A DNA stretch of 41,573 nt from Oscillospiraceae bacterium. GTDB taxonomy: Bacteria; Bacillota; Clostridia; Oscillospirales; Ruminococcaceae. Shown piece after piece: positions 25,067-34,296 of this stretch. The notes beneath the pieces were generated by a model. That model ran no database searches. It was given only the letters and a program-made list of their open reading frames with translations, and was not told the DNA's origin. The DNA is taken from positions 1-41,573 of the forward strand of contig JAFLUG010000010.1 of NCBI GenBank assembly GCA_022508885.1. Direction: 5' to 3'. Within the stretch, counting starts at the first letter, position 1, and every line of letters starts with the position of its first letter. A program made the position numbers and the translations under genes.

Positions 25067-25726
25067 ATGAAAAAGAAAGAAAAAAATGTTGATGAATTAA
25101 AAGAGGAGCTTTTTGAAAGGTATCCGTCTCTCGGATCCTGCAGAGATGATTTTCAGAAGGCGTTTGAATGTCTGCGCGCGAGTTATATGTCCGGAGGTAA
25201 ACTGCTGGTTGCGGGCAATGGAGGCAGCGCCGCCGATTCGGAACATATCGTAGGCGAACTTATGAAATCTTTTTTATTCAACAGACAGATCAACAAGGAT
25301 ATTGAGACTAACCTTTGCGATTTATTCGGAGAAGAAGGAGAAAAACTTGCCGGTAAAATGGAGGGCGCGCTTCCGGCTCTGCCTCTTACTTCAATGCCGG
25401 CTTTGACAAGCGCTTTTGCTAATGACGTCGACGCGGCTGTATCTTTTGCTCAGATGCTTTATGGGTACGCAAACAAGGGAGATGTGTTTTTAGGCATTTC
25501 CACCTCGGGAAATTCAAAAAACATAATTTACGCGCTTATGGTTGCTAAGGCAAAGGGTATACCCACCATCGCGCTCGCCGGCGGAAACGGCGGAAAATGC
25601 CGCGAGCTTGCGGATATAACTATCTGTGTTCCCGAGAATGAGACGTTTAAGATACAGGAGCTTCATCTTCCGATATATCATGCGCTTTGTTCCATGCTTG
25701 AGGCTGAGTTTTTTGAGGAAAGGTAA
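25067..25726 (+). CDS. gmhA: Sedoheptulose-7-phosphate isomerase GmhA
   Basis: GmhA converts sedoheptulose-7-phosphate to D-glycero-D-manno-heptose-7-phosphate. The 219-residue SIS protein shows VAGNGGSAADSEHIVGEL, ALTSAFANDVDA, FLGISTSGNSKNIIYAL, TIALAGGNGGKCRELAD and the C-terminal IQELHLPIYHALCSMLE with the catalytic His/Glu region. It is longer than E. coli GmhA (192) because of about 25 residues between the second and third elements (INKDIETNLCDLFGEEGEKL), as in other Firmicutes members. It heads a four-gene block with hldE, hldD and gmhB, which strongly supports the heptose role over other SIS functions. Confidence 0.9.
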   Translation: MKKKEKNVDELKEELFERYPSLGSCRDDFQKAFECLRASYMSGGKLLVAGNGGSAADSEHIVGELMKSFLFNRQINKDIETNLCDLFGEEGEKLAGKMEGALPALPLTSMPALTSAFANDVDAAVSFAQMLYGYANKGDVFLGISTSGNSKNIIYALMVAKAKGIPTIALAGGNGGKCRELADITICVPENETFKIQELHLPIYHALCSMLEAEFFEER

Positions 25727-25731
25727 AGCGT

Positions 25732-27201
25732 ATGAACGGTAATATTGAATTTGATATAAGTAAGTTCAGGGGAAAAAAGGTAGCTGTATTCGGAGATTTT
25801 ATGATCGATGAGTACCTTGACGGCAAAGTATCAAGAATTTCGCCGGAAGCTCCCGTACCGGTGGTCCACATAAGATCAAATACAAGGCGTTTGGGTGGCG
25901 CCGGAAATGTCGTTCGTAATTTATCCGCGCTTGGCGCGGATGTTGCCGCGATAAGCTTTATAGGCAACGATGCGGACGGAAACTGGCTTATTGAACGTCT
26001 TAAAAACTACGGAACAGATATTTCCGGTATCGTACAGAGCAATGATACAATAACCAGTATCAAGACTCGCGTTACATCACAGAATCAGCAGCTGCTCAGG
26101 TATGACCGTGAGATCGTTAAAAATGTTCCTGAAAGTTATGTTGAAGAGCTGACACAGATGATAGACGGGATCCTTTCCGACAAGAGTGCGGTCATTATAT
26201 CGGATTATGGCAAGGGAGTAGTTACCTGTGGCACCGCAAATGTAATAATCTCTGCCGCGGCAAAGGCGGGTATCCCGGTGGTAGTAGACCCCAAGGGAAA
26301 TGATTACGGAAAATACCGCGGCGCGACTGTCTGCACACCCAACATGAATGAGCTTCAGGGGGCAGTAGGAAGGTCTCTTACCACCGAGGAAGAGATTGCT
26401 CTTGCCGGAAAAGAACTTTGTGCCGATTGTAATATTGAATATATACTTGCCACACGTTCGGAAAACGGGATGTCATTAATAAACGGAAAAAGCGGGGAGA
26501 AAAAGGATTATCCTGCACTTGCCAAAGAGGTCACAGATGTAACCGGCGCCGGAGATACTGTTATATCCGTATTTACACTATGCCTTGCTTGCGGAGCTTC
26601 CCATGATGACTGCTGCCGTCTTTCCAACATCGCCGCGTCTATCGTAGTATCAAAGTTCGGCGCGGCTGTAGCTTCTCCCGAGGAGATAAATAAAACTATC
26701 GCCGATATTCCCAATATGCTTTCTAAAGTGTATACAGTGTATGAAGCAAAGCAGAGGGCTTCATTCCTAAGGCAGCAGGGAAAGAGGATAGTGTTTACAA
26801 ACGGCTGTTTCGATATCGTACATGCGGGACATATCTCATCATTTTTGCAAGCTAAAAAATTCGGAGATGTTTTGTTTGTAGGTGTTAACAGCGATGATTC
26901 TATCCGCAGAATTAAAGGAGATAGTCGTCCGATCGTAGCACAGGAAAACCGACTTGCTTTGCTTGAATCGCTTTCTTGCATTGATTATCTTGTAATGTTT
27001 GAGGATGATACACCGGAGGAACTTATCCGAGCCATCAAGCCGGATGTTCTTGTGAAGGGTAAGGACTGGGAAGGTAAAGAGGTAGCCGGCGGGGAATTTG
27101 TAAGGAGTTACGGAGGAGAGGTCCGCTTTATTGAACTTGAACAAGGGCTTTCCACCACCAATATAATTGATAGAATTCTTGAGATAAATAAGGAGAAATA
27201 G
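25732..27201 (+). CDS. hldE: Bifunctional heptose-7-phosphate kinase / heptose-1-phosphate adenylyltransferase HldE
   Basis: The N-terminal ribokinase-like domain (about 1-320) adds phosphate at C1: VFGDFMIDEYLDGKVSRISPE, RLGGAGNVVRNLSALGADV, ISDYGKGVV, VDPKGNDYGKYRGA and DVTGAGDTVI with the catalytic Asp. The C-terminal domain (from about 352: RIVFTNGCFDIVHAGH) is a HxGH nucleotidyltransferase with RIKGDSRPI, VLVKGKDWEG and LSTTNIIDRI, as in E. coli HldE. At 489 residues it has the full two-domain length. It makes ADP-D-glycero-beta-D-manno-heptose after GmhB acts. It begins 5 bases after gmhA. Confidence 0.95.
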   Translation: MNGNIEFDISKFRGKKVAVFGDFMIDEYLDGKVSRISPEAPVPVVHIRSNTRRLGGAGNVVRNLSALGADVAAISFIGNDADGNWLIERLKNYGTDISGIVQSNDTITSIKTRVTSQNQQLLRYDREIVKNVPESYVEELTQMIDGILSDKSAVIISDYGKGVVTCGTANVIISAAAKAGIPVVVDPKGNDYGKYRGATVCTPNMNELQGAVGRSLTTEEEIALAGKELCADCNIEYILATRSENGMSLINGKSGEKKDYPALAKEVTDVTGAGDTVISVFTLCLACGASHDDCCRLSNIAASIVVSKFGAAVASPEEINKTIADIPNMLSKVYTVYEAKQRASFLRQQGKRIVFTNGCFDIVHAGHISSFLQAKKFGDVLFVGVNSDDSIRRIKGDSRPIVAQENRLALLESLSCIDYLVMFEDDTPEELIRAIKPDVLVKGKDWEGKEVAGGEFVRSYGGEVRFIELEQGLSTTNIIDRILEINKEK

Positions 27202-27204
27202 TTG

Positions 27205-28173
27205 ATGAGCATTATAGTAACAGGCGGAGCCGGGTTTATAGGAAGTTGTATTGTCAGAACACTCAACGACGCGGGATATACCGACATTATCGTTGTCGAT
27301 AATATATGCAGTACCGAAAAATGGCGCAATCTGGTGAATAAAAAGTACACCGAATATATCAGCAGGAACGATTTTATTTCAAGACTGCCGGAATTTTCGG
27401 GAAAGGTCACTCATGTGTTTCACATGGGGGCTTGTTCCGCAACGACTGAACAGGATTTTGATTTTCTGTATAAAAACAATTTTGAATATACAAAGGCTCT
27501 GTGGAAGTTCTGTACCGATGAAAAGATAAGCTTCTATTATGCCTCCAGTGCCGCAACATACGGTGACGGTGAACAGGGATTTGACGATAAGAGCGACATA
27601 AAGGCTCTTCGTCCGCTCAACGGATACGGTTATTCAAAACAGCTGTTTGATCTGTGGGTTGAGAAGCAGACTTCTGCTCCCGCCCAGCACTGTGGATTTA
27701 AATTCTTTAATGTTTACGGACCTAACGAGTATTTCAAGGGTTCAATGGCAAGCGTCATCTTTCATTCTTTTAACAAAATCACCGAGACCGGAGAGATGGG
27801 GCTGTTCAAATCTTACAAAGAAGGTTATGAGGACGGTCAGCAGCTTCGCGATTTCGTCTATGTCAAGGATCTGTGTAAGGTGATGCTGTTTATGATGGAT
27901 CACCCGGATATAAACGGTTTGTTCAATATCGGTACAGGAAAGGCGAGAAGCTTTTACGATCTTTGCAGTAACACATTTATTTCAATGAATGTTCCTATAA
28001 ATATAAAGTTTGTTGAAATGCCTGAAAAGCTCAGAGCAAAGTATCAATATTTTACCGAGGCAAATATGGAAAAGCTCAGAAGCGTTGGCTATACCGAACC
28101 GTTTTACACTCTTGAAGATGGCGTAAAGGACTATGTTCAGAATTATTTAATGAAGGATTATGCAATTTATTGA
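27205..28173 (+). CDS. hldD: ADP-L-glycero-D-manno-heptose 6-epimerase HldD
   Basis: HldD inverts C6 to give ADP-L-glycero-D-manno-heptose. The 322-residue SDR matches HldD closely: IIVTGGAGFIGSCIVRTLND, HMGACSATTEQDFDF, YYASSAATYGDG, LNGYGYSKQLFDLW (Tyr, Lys), FKFFNVYGPNEYFKGSMASV, LRDFVYVKDL and LFNIGTGKARSFYDL. The GACSATTE and KGSMASV stretches separate it from RmlB/GalE. ATG 27205 follows AAGGAG; its TGA overlaps an unused TTG of gmhB. Confidence 0.95.
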   Translation: MSIIVTGGAGFIGSCIVRTLNDAGYTDIIVVDNICSTEKWRNLVNKKYTEYISRNDFISRLPEFSGKVTHVFHMGACSATTEQDFDFLYKNNFEYTKALWKFCTDEKISFYYASSAATYGDGEQGFDDKSDIKALRPLNGYGYSKQLFDLWVEKQTSAPAQHCGFKFFNVYGPNEYFKGSMASVIFHSFNKITETGEMGLFKSYKEGYEDGQQLRDFVYVKDLCKVMLFMMDHPDINGLFNIGTGKARSFYDLCSNTFISMNVPINIKFVEMPEKLRAKYQYFTEANMEKLRSVGYTEPFYTLEDGVKDYVQNYLMKDYAIY

Positions 28174-28187
28174 TCGAGGTCTCCAAC

Positions 28188-28706
28188 ATGAATAAGGCTT
28201 TTTTTCTTGATAGAGACGGTACGATAAACGTTGATACTGGATATGTAGGAAAACCCGATGATATAAAGCTTATGCCCGGCGCGGCTGAAGCAATAAAAAA
28301 AATGAACGATGCCGGATATCTTGTAATAGTTATTTCAAATCAAAGCGGAGTAGCCCGCGGATATTTTACTGAGGAACAGGTTCAGGAAGTTAATCAGCGG
28401 TTAAACGATATGTTGGCAGAACATGACGCCCATATTGATGCTTTTTATTATTGTCCCCATCTTGAGAACGGAAGCGTTCCCGAATATTCAATAAAATGTT
28501 TATGCAGAAAACCGCTTCCGGGGATGTTCAGAAACGCGGTCAAAGATTTTGATTTAGACCCGTCTGCGTGCTTTGCGTGCGGAGATAATCCCAGGGATGT
28601 AGAGGGGGCAATGGCAATCGGCGTTCCAAACAACCATCTTAGAATTGTTTACGGTAATAATGGCGAGTTGAGTCTGGATAATGCATTTGATTGGGATAAA
28701 ATATAG
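28188..28706 (+). CDS. gmhB: D-glycero-D-manno-heptose-1,7-bisphosphate 7-phosphatase GmhB
   Basis: GmhB removes the C7 phosphate before nucleotide transfer. The 172-residue HAD-type protein has FFLDRDGTINVD (nucleophile and general acid Asp), VISNQSGVARGYFTEE, YCPHLEN...KCLCRKPLPGM (the CxH and CxC zinc ligands of GmhB) and ACGDNPRDVEGAMAIG. ATG 28188 lies 7 bases after GAGGT; the in-frame TTG 28170 is rejected. This completes the four enzymes for ADP-heptose in this block. Confidence 0.93.
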   Translation: MNKAFFLDRDGTINVDTGYVGKPDDIKLMPGAAEAIKKMNDAGYLVIVISNQSGVARGYFTEEQVQEVNQRLNDMLAEHDAHIDAFYYCPHLENGSVPEYSIKCLCRKPLPGMFRNAVKDFDLDPSACFACGDNPRDVEGAMAIGVPNNHLRIVYGNNGELSLDNAFDWDKI

Positions 28707-28743
28707 AAAAACTCAATGATCATGGCCAAAGAAAGGAAGAAAT

Positions 28744-29874
28744 ATGCAAAATTCTCTTGAAAGTTCAAAACAGAATAACGAGAAATGGGTTGATGGTCTG
28801 AAGGGTATCCTTGCAATTGTAATTGCGTTTTTCTGGCATTATAAAGATTTCCCTATAAGTGGTAATTTACCCTTTCAGAATATATTTCTTACGCTTTTCA
28901 AATACGGCGGACTGGTAGTTGAAGTGTTTTTTTCATTATCAGGCTTTGGAATGATAATGGGTTATGAGTCAAAGATATATAATGGCGAGATCTCATTTGG
29001 CAGTTATATAAAACGCCGGATCTCCAAAATTTATCCTTTATTTCTGGAAACGTTGCTTATTACTTTGATTTTGAATGTTATCTTTGCCTTTACTGATTAC
29101 TTTACATATCCCTTTTTTGACGCTTATCATTTTTTCCTTAATGTAATATTGCTTCAGTCAGGAGCTTTTGAAGCAACACAGTCATATAACGGGCCTTCCT
29201 GGTTTATTTCCATAGTGATCTGTATGTATGTTTTGCTTTTTTTGATTATAAGGCTGACAAGAGATAAGATCAGAAACAGCTCGTATATATATGTATATAT
29301 ATTCATAGCAATTTCTGGCGGAATGCTGTATATGACAGGATGGAATCTTCCGTTCTTTAATTCATATATTGCGCGCGGGTTATTAAGTTTCTTTATTGGC
29401 TGTGCCATTGCTAAGTTTAATATTATTTCTAAATCCTTCAACAGCAGGCTTAAAAATTTTATAGGTTATACCGCGTTGGTATCATTGGTAAGCGTGTGGG
29501 TGTTATCAAGAATATTTGGGTACGAAACAGTATTAGGAAACATTTTGATGTATGTACCGATAGTGTTTACTCCACTTTTGATGCTCAGCATTATATGCTT
29601 GGATTGGTTAAAGCGTATTTTGAGCATTAAACCATTATTGTATCTGGGCAGAGTTTCTATGTCATTATACCTTATCCATCATCCATTAATGAACTTGATA
29701 ATGTATTTGAATACAAAATTTGCTTTGAACATCAATTATTCTTTTGAATTGATATGGCTGGGATATATGATTATTATGATTAAGTTGTCGGAGCTTAATC
29801 AGATAATTGTAACAAAAGTTGATCGTTCATTCAAAAAGTGGATAACTAATGATAAACATTCAAAGACAGTATGA
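28744..29874 (+). CDS. Acyltransferase family 3 (OafA-like) membrane protein
   Basis: This 376-residue polytopic protein of the acyltransferase-3 family O-acetylates or succinylates surface sugars, usually from cytoplasmic acyl-CoA. The visible family features are WVDGLKGILAIVIAFFWHY (with the conserved His), VVEVFFSLSGFGMIMGY, YIKRRISKIYPLF and YLGRVSMSLYLIHHPLMNL, plus about ten hydrophobic segments. It has no C-terminal SGNH domain. The gene is clearly more AT-rich, with many TTA, ATA and ATT codons, than the rml and heptose genes around it, which suggests separate acquisition. Confidence 0.9.
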   Translation: MQNSLESSKQNNEKWVDGLKGILAIVIAFFWHYKDFPISGNLPFQNIFLTLFKYGGLVVEVFFSLSGFGMIMGYESKIYNGEISFGSYIKRRISKIYPLFLETLLITLILNVIFAFTDYFTYPFFDAYHFFLNVILLQSGAFEATQSYNGPSWFISIVICMYVLLFLIIRLTRDKIRNSSYIYVYIFIAISGGMLYMTGWNLPFFNSYIARGLLSFFIGCAIAKFNIISKSFNSRLKNFIGYTALVSLVSVWVLSRIFGYETVLGNILMYVPIVFTPLLMLSIICLDWLKRILSIKPLLYLGRVSMSLYLIHHPLMNLIMYLNTKFALNINYSFELIWLGYMIIMIKLSELNQIIVTKVDRSFKKWITNDKHSKTV

Positions 29875-29971
29875 TTCCGATAGTGTCCTATAACGTCAGA
29901 AGGTGATTTGTTTTTGCTGATGTCTTGTCGTTTACCGAAAAATGAGTTTCCGACAGAAAGGGTATGTGTTT

Positions 29972-32407
29972 ATGACGAATAAAGATGAAGGTCACAAAAC
30001 CGGAAATAATTGGAAGCTTTTTCTGTTAACGGCAGTTTTAATATTCATAGTTTTGATAGTCGTGATCATTCTGATAATTACGAACCCGTATAAAACATAT
30101 AGAAACCGAACGACAGGGGAAATAGGGGAAAATGGATTTGTCGGAACGGGTACTGAGATTGATCCGTATTTAATTTCAAATGTGGATGATCTTTGTAACT
30201 TCAGAGATTTGGTTAATTCGGGTACAAAGTTTTCCGGTAATTACTTTTTGCAGACAGAGAGCATTGATCTTTCGGGTATAGATAATTGGGAACCAATAGG
30301 AATAGCCGGTTCAGACAACTATTTTTACGGCAGCTATAACGGAGACGGCCATACGATAAATAACCTTACGATAACCGGTACGGATGGATATGCGTATAAT
30401 GGGTTATTTGGGGAATTATACGGAGAAGTACGGAATCTGGGAATAGAGAGCGGTTATATCGAAGGTATGTGTGCCGGCTCAATCGCAAGTCACGGCAGCT
30501 CAACTTCGGCAATAATAAATTGTTACAACAAAGCGACAATACATGGTGTAGCCTGGGCCGGCGGTATGGTTGTAGCTTTTCAGGGAAGAGTTTCTTACTG
30601 CTGGAATCTGGGAGAAGTTATCTGCGATACTAATCCTGCCGCGGGCATTTCTCCCAACAACGCGCTGATAAAGAACTGCTTCAGTTATCAGTTACCGGTC
30701 GTCTCGGATATATTTTCGGGAAGTGTGACCGCATCTGAACAATTCCTCTCGCTTGATGAGATAGATATAACAAAATTGTGGGAATTGCAGTATAATGAAG
30801 AACTGGGTATAGCATCCGACTTGGATCCCACTGAGCGTGTCCGCTTTATTGTAACAACTGAAGATACGATATCTTTTGACAGAAATTATATCCCATCATA
30901 TGTCGTAAAAAAGAATATTGAGGGATTCTTTGCAGATTACGGCGCAATTTTACTGTTGGCAATCGCGGCGTTGGTATTGATTATTATCGCGAACCATAAA
31001 CCCGCGGCATTGGGTACTGTTCTGACTCTTGCATTGATTTGCGGGTCATATAGTATTCTTAATGATACGTTGCGTCTTAAAGAATTCACTGCTGTGACGG
31101 ATTTTTATGTGCAGCCCGAAAATTCAATTGATGTTTTGTTAATTGGAAGCAGCATGGTAGGAGTAAATCAGTCTTGCGAGGTCCTTTGGAAAGACTACGG
31201 TATTTCTGGATATGCTTTCAGCTCAGGTTCTCAGCCCTTTTGGATCAGTTACTATTTTCTTAATGAAGCATTGAAAACATGTGACCCGAAGGTCGTTGTT
31301 ATAGATGTCTCAGTAGTAACTAACTTATCAGATACTGTCTTAAAATGGCCATATTTGAGTGTTGGCGGGCTAAAGTTCTCTTTAAATAAACTTGAGGCAA
31401 TACAAGCATCAGCCCAACAGGAGTCATGGATGGATCTGCTCTTGGGGTTTCCAATATATCACACAAGATATTCTGAACTTGATGACACTGATTTTGAAAG
31501 TTATCCATGGAATCAGCAAGGAATCAACTATAAGGGTTCTACGAATGTGTATGGCACAGGAAATGTTAAAGATTTGATCCCTGCGGCTGATATAGAAACT
31601 GTTCAAGCAATATCGGAAAAGCACGAAGAATTTCTTGTAAAAATAATTGAAGAATGTAACACTAAAGATATCCCGCTTGTTTTAGTAACTTCTTTTAAGC
31701 CGAATAGGAAACTCTACCAACCACATTTTAATTATATTGCTGAGTTGGTTTCTGAATATGACGTTCCTTTTATTGATTTTAACCACCTGGATGAGGAACT
31801 CGGTATAGAACTTAACGATATCTGGACCGATAACAACCATCTTAATATAAAAGGCGCCCGAAAGCAAAGCGAATACTTAGGACAGTATCTGAAAGAAAAC
31901 TATGATCTTTTTGACCACAGAGGAGACCCTTATTACAGCTCTTGGGATGTGTTCTCGGTTAATCAGCAGAATATGTACATCCCTATAATCACTGACCGTA
32001 GCGATTATCTTAAGGAGCTTGTCCGTGATGACCGAACTGTCGTTATCATAAAGCAATCGGTCGATACAAGCAATCCGGCATACGAAGCGTTTTTGCAGGA
32101 CGCGGTCGTATGCGGTTTTGACATGAGCTTTCTGAATAGTATGGCGAATGGATGCTGGATAGTTGAACATCCGGGTATTTCATATGCAAATATAGGGCTT
32201 GTATCAGGTCAGAGAGCTTCTTTTCAGTTGGACGATGAAGAAATTATAGTAGATTTGTCAGGCCAAACAATCACCTATGCCGGTGAATCGCTAACAACTA
32301 TCAAAAACGGTATCACCTTTATAGTCTACGACCCGAACACCGAACAGATCATTGACAAGTGTGTTATATACGAGACACCATCGGGCAGCGTAGTTTCACA
32401 TGTGTAG
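29972..32407 (+). CDS. GLUG beta-helix and SGNH (DltD/AlgX-like) membrane protein
   Basis: This 811-residue protein has a membrane segment at about 14-37, then an extracellular GLUG-type beta-helix (about 66-263: YLISNVDDLCNFRDLVNSG, GNYFLQTESIDLSGI, YGSYNGDGHTINNLTI, NGLFGELYGEVRNLGI). Two membrane segments follow (about 322-342 and 346-365), then an extracellular SGNH hydrolase-like domain with VLLIGSSMVG (S393 or S394) and DNNHLNIKGA (D620, H623). The last 160 residues form a further domain, perhaps beta-rich. GLUG repeats are mostly known from adhesins. The MBOAT gene follows 14 bases later, so the SGNH part is its likely partner. ATG 29972 (after AAAGGG) is preferred to 29942. Confidence 0.82.
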   Translation: MTNKDEGHKTGNNWKLFLLTAVLIFIVLIVVIILIITNPYKTYRNRTTGEIGENGFVGTGTEIDPYLISNVDDLCNFRDLVNSGTKFSGNYFLQTESIDLSGIDNWEPIGIAGSDNYFYGSYNGDGHTINNLTITGTDGYAYNGLFGELYGEVRNLGIESGYIEGMCAGSIASHGSSTSAIINCYNKATIHGVAWAGGMVVAFQGRVSYCWNLGEVICDTNPAAGISPNNALIKNCFSYQLPVVSDIFSGSVTASEQFLSLDEIDITKLWELQYNEELGIASDLDPTERVRFIVTTEDTISFDRNYIPSYVVKKNIEGFFADYGAILLLAIAALVLIIIANHKPAALGTVLTLALICGSYSILNDTLRLKEFTAVTDFYVQPENSIDVLLIGSSMVGVNQSCEVLWKDYGISGYAFSSGSQPFWISYYFLNEALKTCDPKVVVIDVSVVTNLSDTVLKWPYLSVGGLKFSLNKLEAIQASAQQESWMDLLLGFPIYHTRYSELDDTDFESYPWNQQGINYKGSTNVYGTGNVKDLIPAADIETVQAISEKHEEFLVKIIEECNTKDIPLVLVTSFKPNRKLYQPHFNYIAELVSEYDVPFIDFNHLDEELGIELNDIWTDNNHLNIKGARKQSEYLGQYLKENYDLFDHRGDPYYSSWDVFSVNQQNMYIPIITDRSDYLKELVRDDRTVVIIKQSVDTSNPAYEAFLQDAVVCGFDMSFLNSMANGCWIVEHPGISYANIGLVSGQRASFQLDDEEIIVDLSGQTITYAGESLTTIKNGITFIVYDPNTEQIIDKCVIYETPSGSVVSHV

Positions 32408-32421
32408 AAAGGTAAAACACG

Positions 32422-33951
32422 ATGTATATAGGAGCTTTTGACATAGCACGGTTTTGGAATAGCCTTTCCATGAGCTTCGTGTCTGCCACTTTCCTTATCT
32501 TCGTCGCGATAATAGTTGTTTATTACTATACCGTAAGACCTAAGAATCAATGGATAGTCGTCCTTGTCGGCAGCCTTATATTCTGTCTGGTTGGTGGCTG
32601 GCAGGTGGTGGTATACCCTTTACTAATCGGCATTATCGTGTACTTTTCCGCTCGGATAATTGAGGCGACGGATAAAAAGGAAAAGAAAAAGCGCAAACGT
32701 TTTGTCGCGTTTTCTGCAACAACGTTGGTTGCCACATTATCGCTTATTAAATTGGTTCAGTTGTTTGAACTGACAACAATAAACTTTATCTTTCCTATCG
32801 GTATTTCTTACTATACGTTTTCCGCCATAAGCTATGTGGCAGATGTTTATTGGAGGAAAGACACGGCGGAAAAGAACTATTTCAAGCTGCTTGCCTTTCT
32901 GATATACTTCCCGAAGATATTGCAGGGGCCAATCTCGCGTCATCGTCAGCTTGCGCCGCAGATGTTCAAGGGGCAGGCGTTCTCGTACAAGAACATCACT
33001 TTTGGCGCCCAATTGGTGTTGTGGGGATTCTTTAAAAAGATAGTGCTGGCGGACAGGCTTGTTACAGTTGTAGATACCGTTTTTTCAAATCACGATGATT
33101 ACGGCGGTTTTATCATCGTTGTAACGGCTATGCTGTCGGCAGTTCAGCTATATGCCGATTTTTCGGGGTGTATGGATATGGCTGCGGGAATTTCACAGAT
33201 GCTTGGACTGGAACTTGAGAAAAACTTCGACCACCCATTCTTTTCCAAGACAGTTGCGGAGTTCTGGAGAAGGTGGCATATCACGCTCGGTGCTTGGTTT
33301 AAAGACTATGTATATATGCCGATCGCGGTTTCGCCCGGAATGATCAAATTTACCGGCTGGATACGCACCCACATAGGCAAGGCGGTGAGCCGAGCAATAT
33401 CGACCATAATACCGCTTGCCGTAACATGGATACTTACCGGTCTATGGCATGGCACTGGCATGAACTATATTACGTGGGGTATCTATTGGGGAACGCTTAT
33501 CATCTTATCCACACTGCTTTCCAAAAAGTTTGATGCGCTTAATGAGGCACTGCATATCAACACAAAAACTCAAATTTGGAGAATTTTCCAAATGACGCGT
33601 ACATTTTTGATTTTCTGTGTCACAAGAATAATTGTAGTACCGGGCGATATGACGGTTACCGGTGATATTCTGGGCAGGTTGTTCACAGACTTAAGACCGT
33701 GGGAACTTGTTGACGGCACTGTATACAACCTGGGGCTTAGCGAATATGAGTTAAATCTGGCACTCATCTGCGTGGGCATACTGTGGATAGCGGACTATCT
33801 TCAGACAAAGGTGTATATTCGTGAGAAAATTGCAAGCTGGAACGTGGTTTTCCGCAGTCTGTTTTACAGTGCGGCAGTGGTGGGCGTGCTTACGTTCGGT
33901 TTGTGGGGACCCTCTTACGACGCGGCTTCGTTTGTGTATATGAATTATTAG
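32422..33951 (+). CDS. MBOAT O-acyltransferase (DltB/AlgI-like), second copy
   Basis: This 509-residue polytopic MBOAT shows FIFPIGISYYTFSAISYVAD, FPKILQGPISRHRQL, SAVQLYADFSGCMDMAAGIS, EFWRRWHITLGAWFKDYVYMPI and TGLWHGTGMNYI with the presumed catalytic His343. It sits between an SGNH partner and an acyl carrier protein, the same order of functions as DltB between DltD and DltC. In DltB the carrier protein docks on the cytoplasmic side; the juxtaposition suggests it takes its acyl group from the carrier at 34009 rather than from acetyl-CoA. Confidence 0.93.
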   Translation: MYIGAFDIARFWNSLSMSFVSATFLIFVAIIVVYYYTVRPKNQWIVVLVGSLIFCLVGGWQVVVYPLLIGIIVYFSARIIEATDKKEKKKRKRFVAFSATTLVATLSLIKLVQLFELTTINFIFPIGISYYTFSAISYVADVYWRKDTAEKNYFKLLAFLIYFPKILQGPISRHRQLAPQMFKGQAFSYKNITFGAQLVLWGFFKKIVLADRLVTVVDTVFSNHDDYGGFIIVVTAMLSAVQLYADFSGCMDMAAGISQMLGLELEKNFDHPFFSKTVAEFWRRWHITLGAWFKDYVYMPIAVSPGMIKFTGWIRTHIGKAVSRAISTIIPLAVTWILTGLWHGTGMNYITWGIYWGTLIILSTLLSKKFDALNEALHINTKTQIWRIFQMTRTFLIFCVTRIIVVPGDMTVTGDILGRLFTDLRPWELVDGTVYNLGLSEYELNLALICVGILWIADYLQTKVYIREKIASWNVVFRSLFYSAAVVGVLTFGLWGPSYDAASFVYMNY

Positions 33952-34008
33952 TCAATGATGGGAGATATAATACTCCAGTGAACATTAAAGCAGAAAGGAA
34001 ATTGAAAT

Positions 34009-34239
34009 ATGAAAGAACGAATTTTGGAAATCCTGGCAGACGCACTGCCGCAGATAGATTTTACCGCGTCGGATTCGCTGGTGGATGACGGTATACTTGA
34101 TTCCCTCTCCATTGTCACTCTGGTTTCGGAGCTTTCGCTTGAATACGGAGTCGTATTCGATATGGAAGAGCTCACTCCCGAAAATCTCAATTCCATTGAC
34201 GCTATTGTGGAAACGGTAAAGAATTTGCAGGGAAATTAA
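34009..34239 (+). CDS. Acyl carrier protein (DltC-like)
   Basis: This 76-residue carrier has the four-helix ACP pattern and the phosphopantetheine site in LVDDGILDSLSIV (Ser32, with the preceding Asp). It is acidic, as carriers are, and closer in size and style to DltC than to fatty-acid ACP (which reads DSLD or DSLDTVE). It lies between the MBOAT and the ligase-nitroreductase gene and so is the likely tether on which the ligase loads, and the flavin domain could alter, the acyl group. RBS AGAAAGG lies upstream of ATG 34009. Confidence 0.9.
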   Translation: MKERILEILADALPQIDFTASDSLVDDGILDSLSIVTLVSELSLEYGVVFDMEELTPENLNSIDAIVETVKNLQGN

Positions 34240-34296
34240 CAAAACTTATTTCGGCTTGACATAATGTTAAGCCGAAATAATTTAGAGGAGGTAAAT

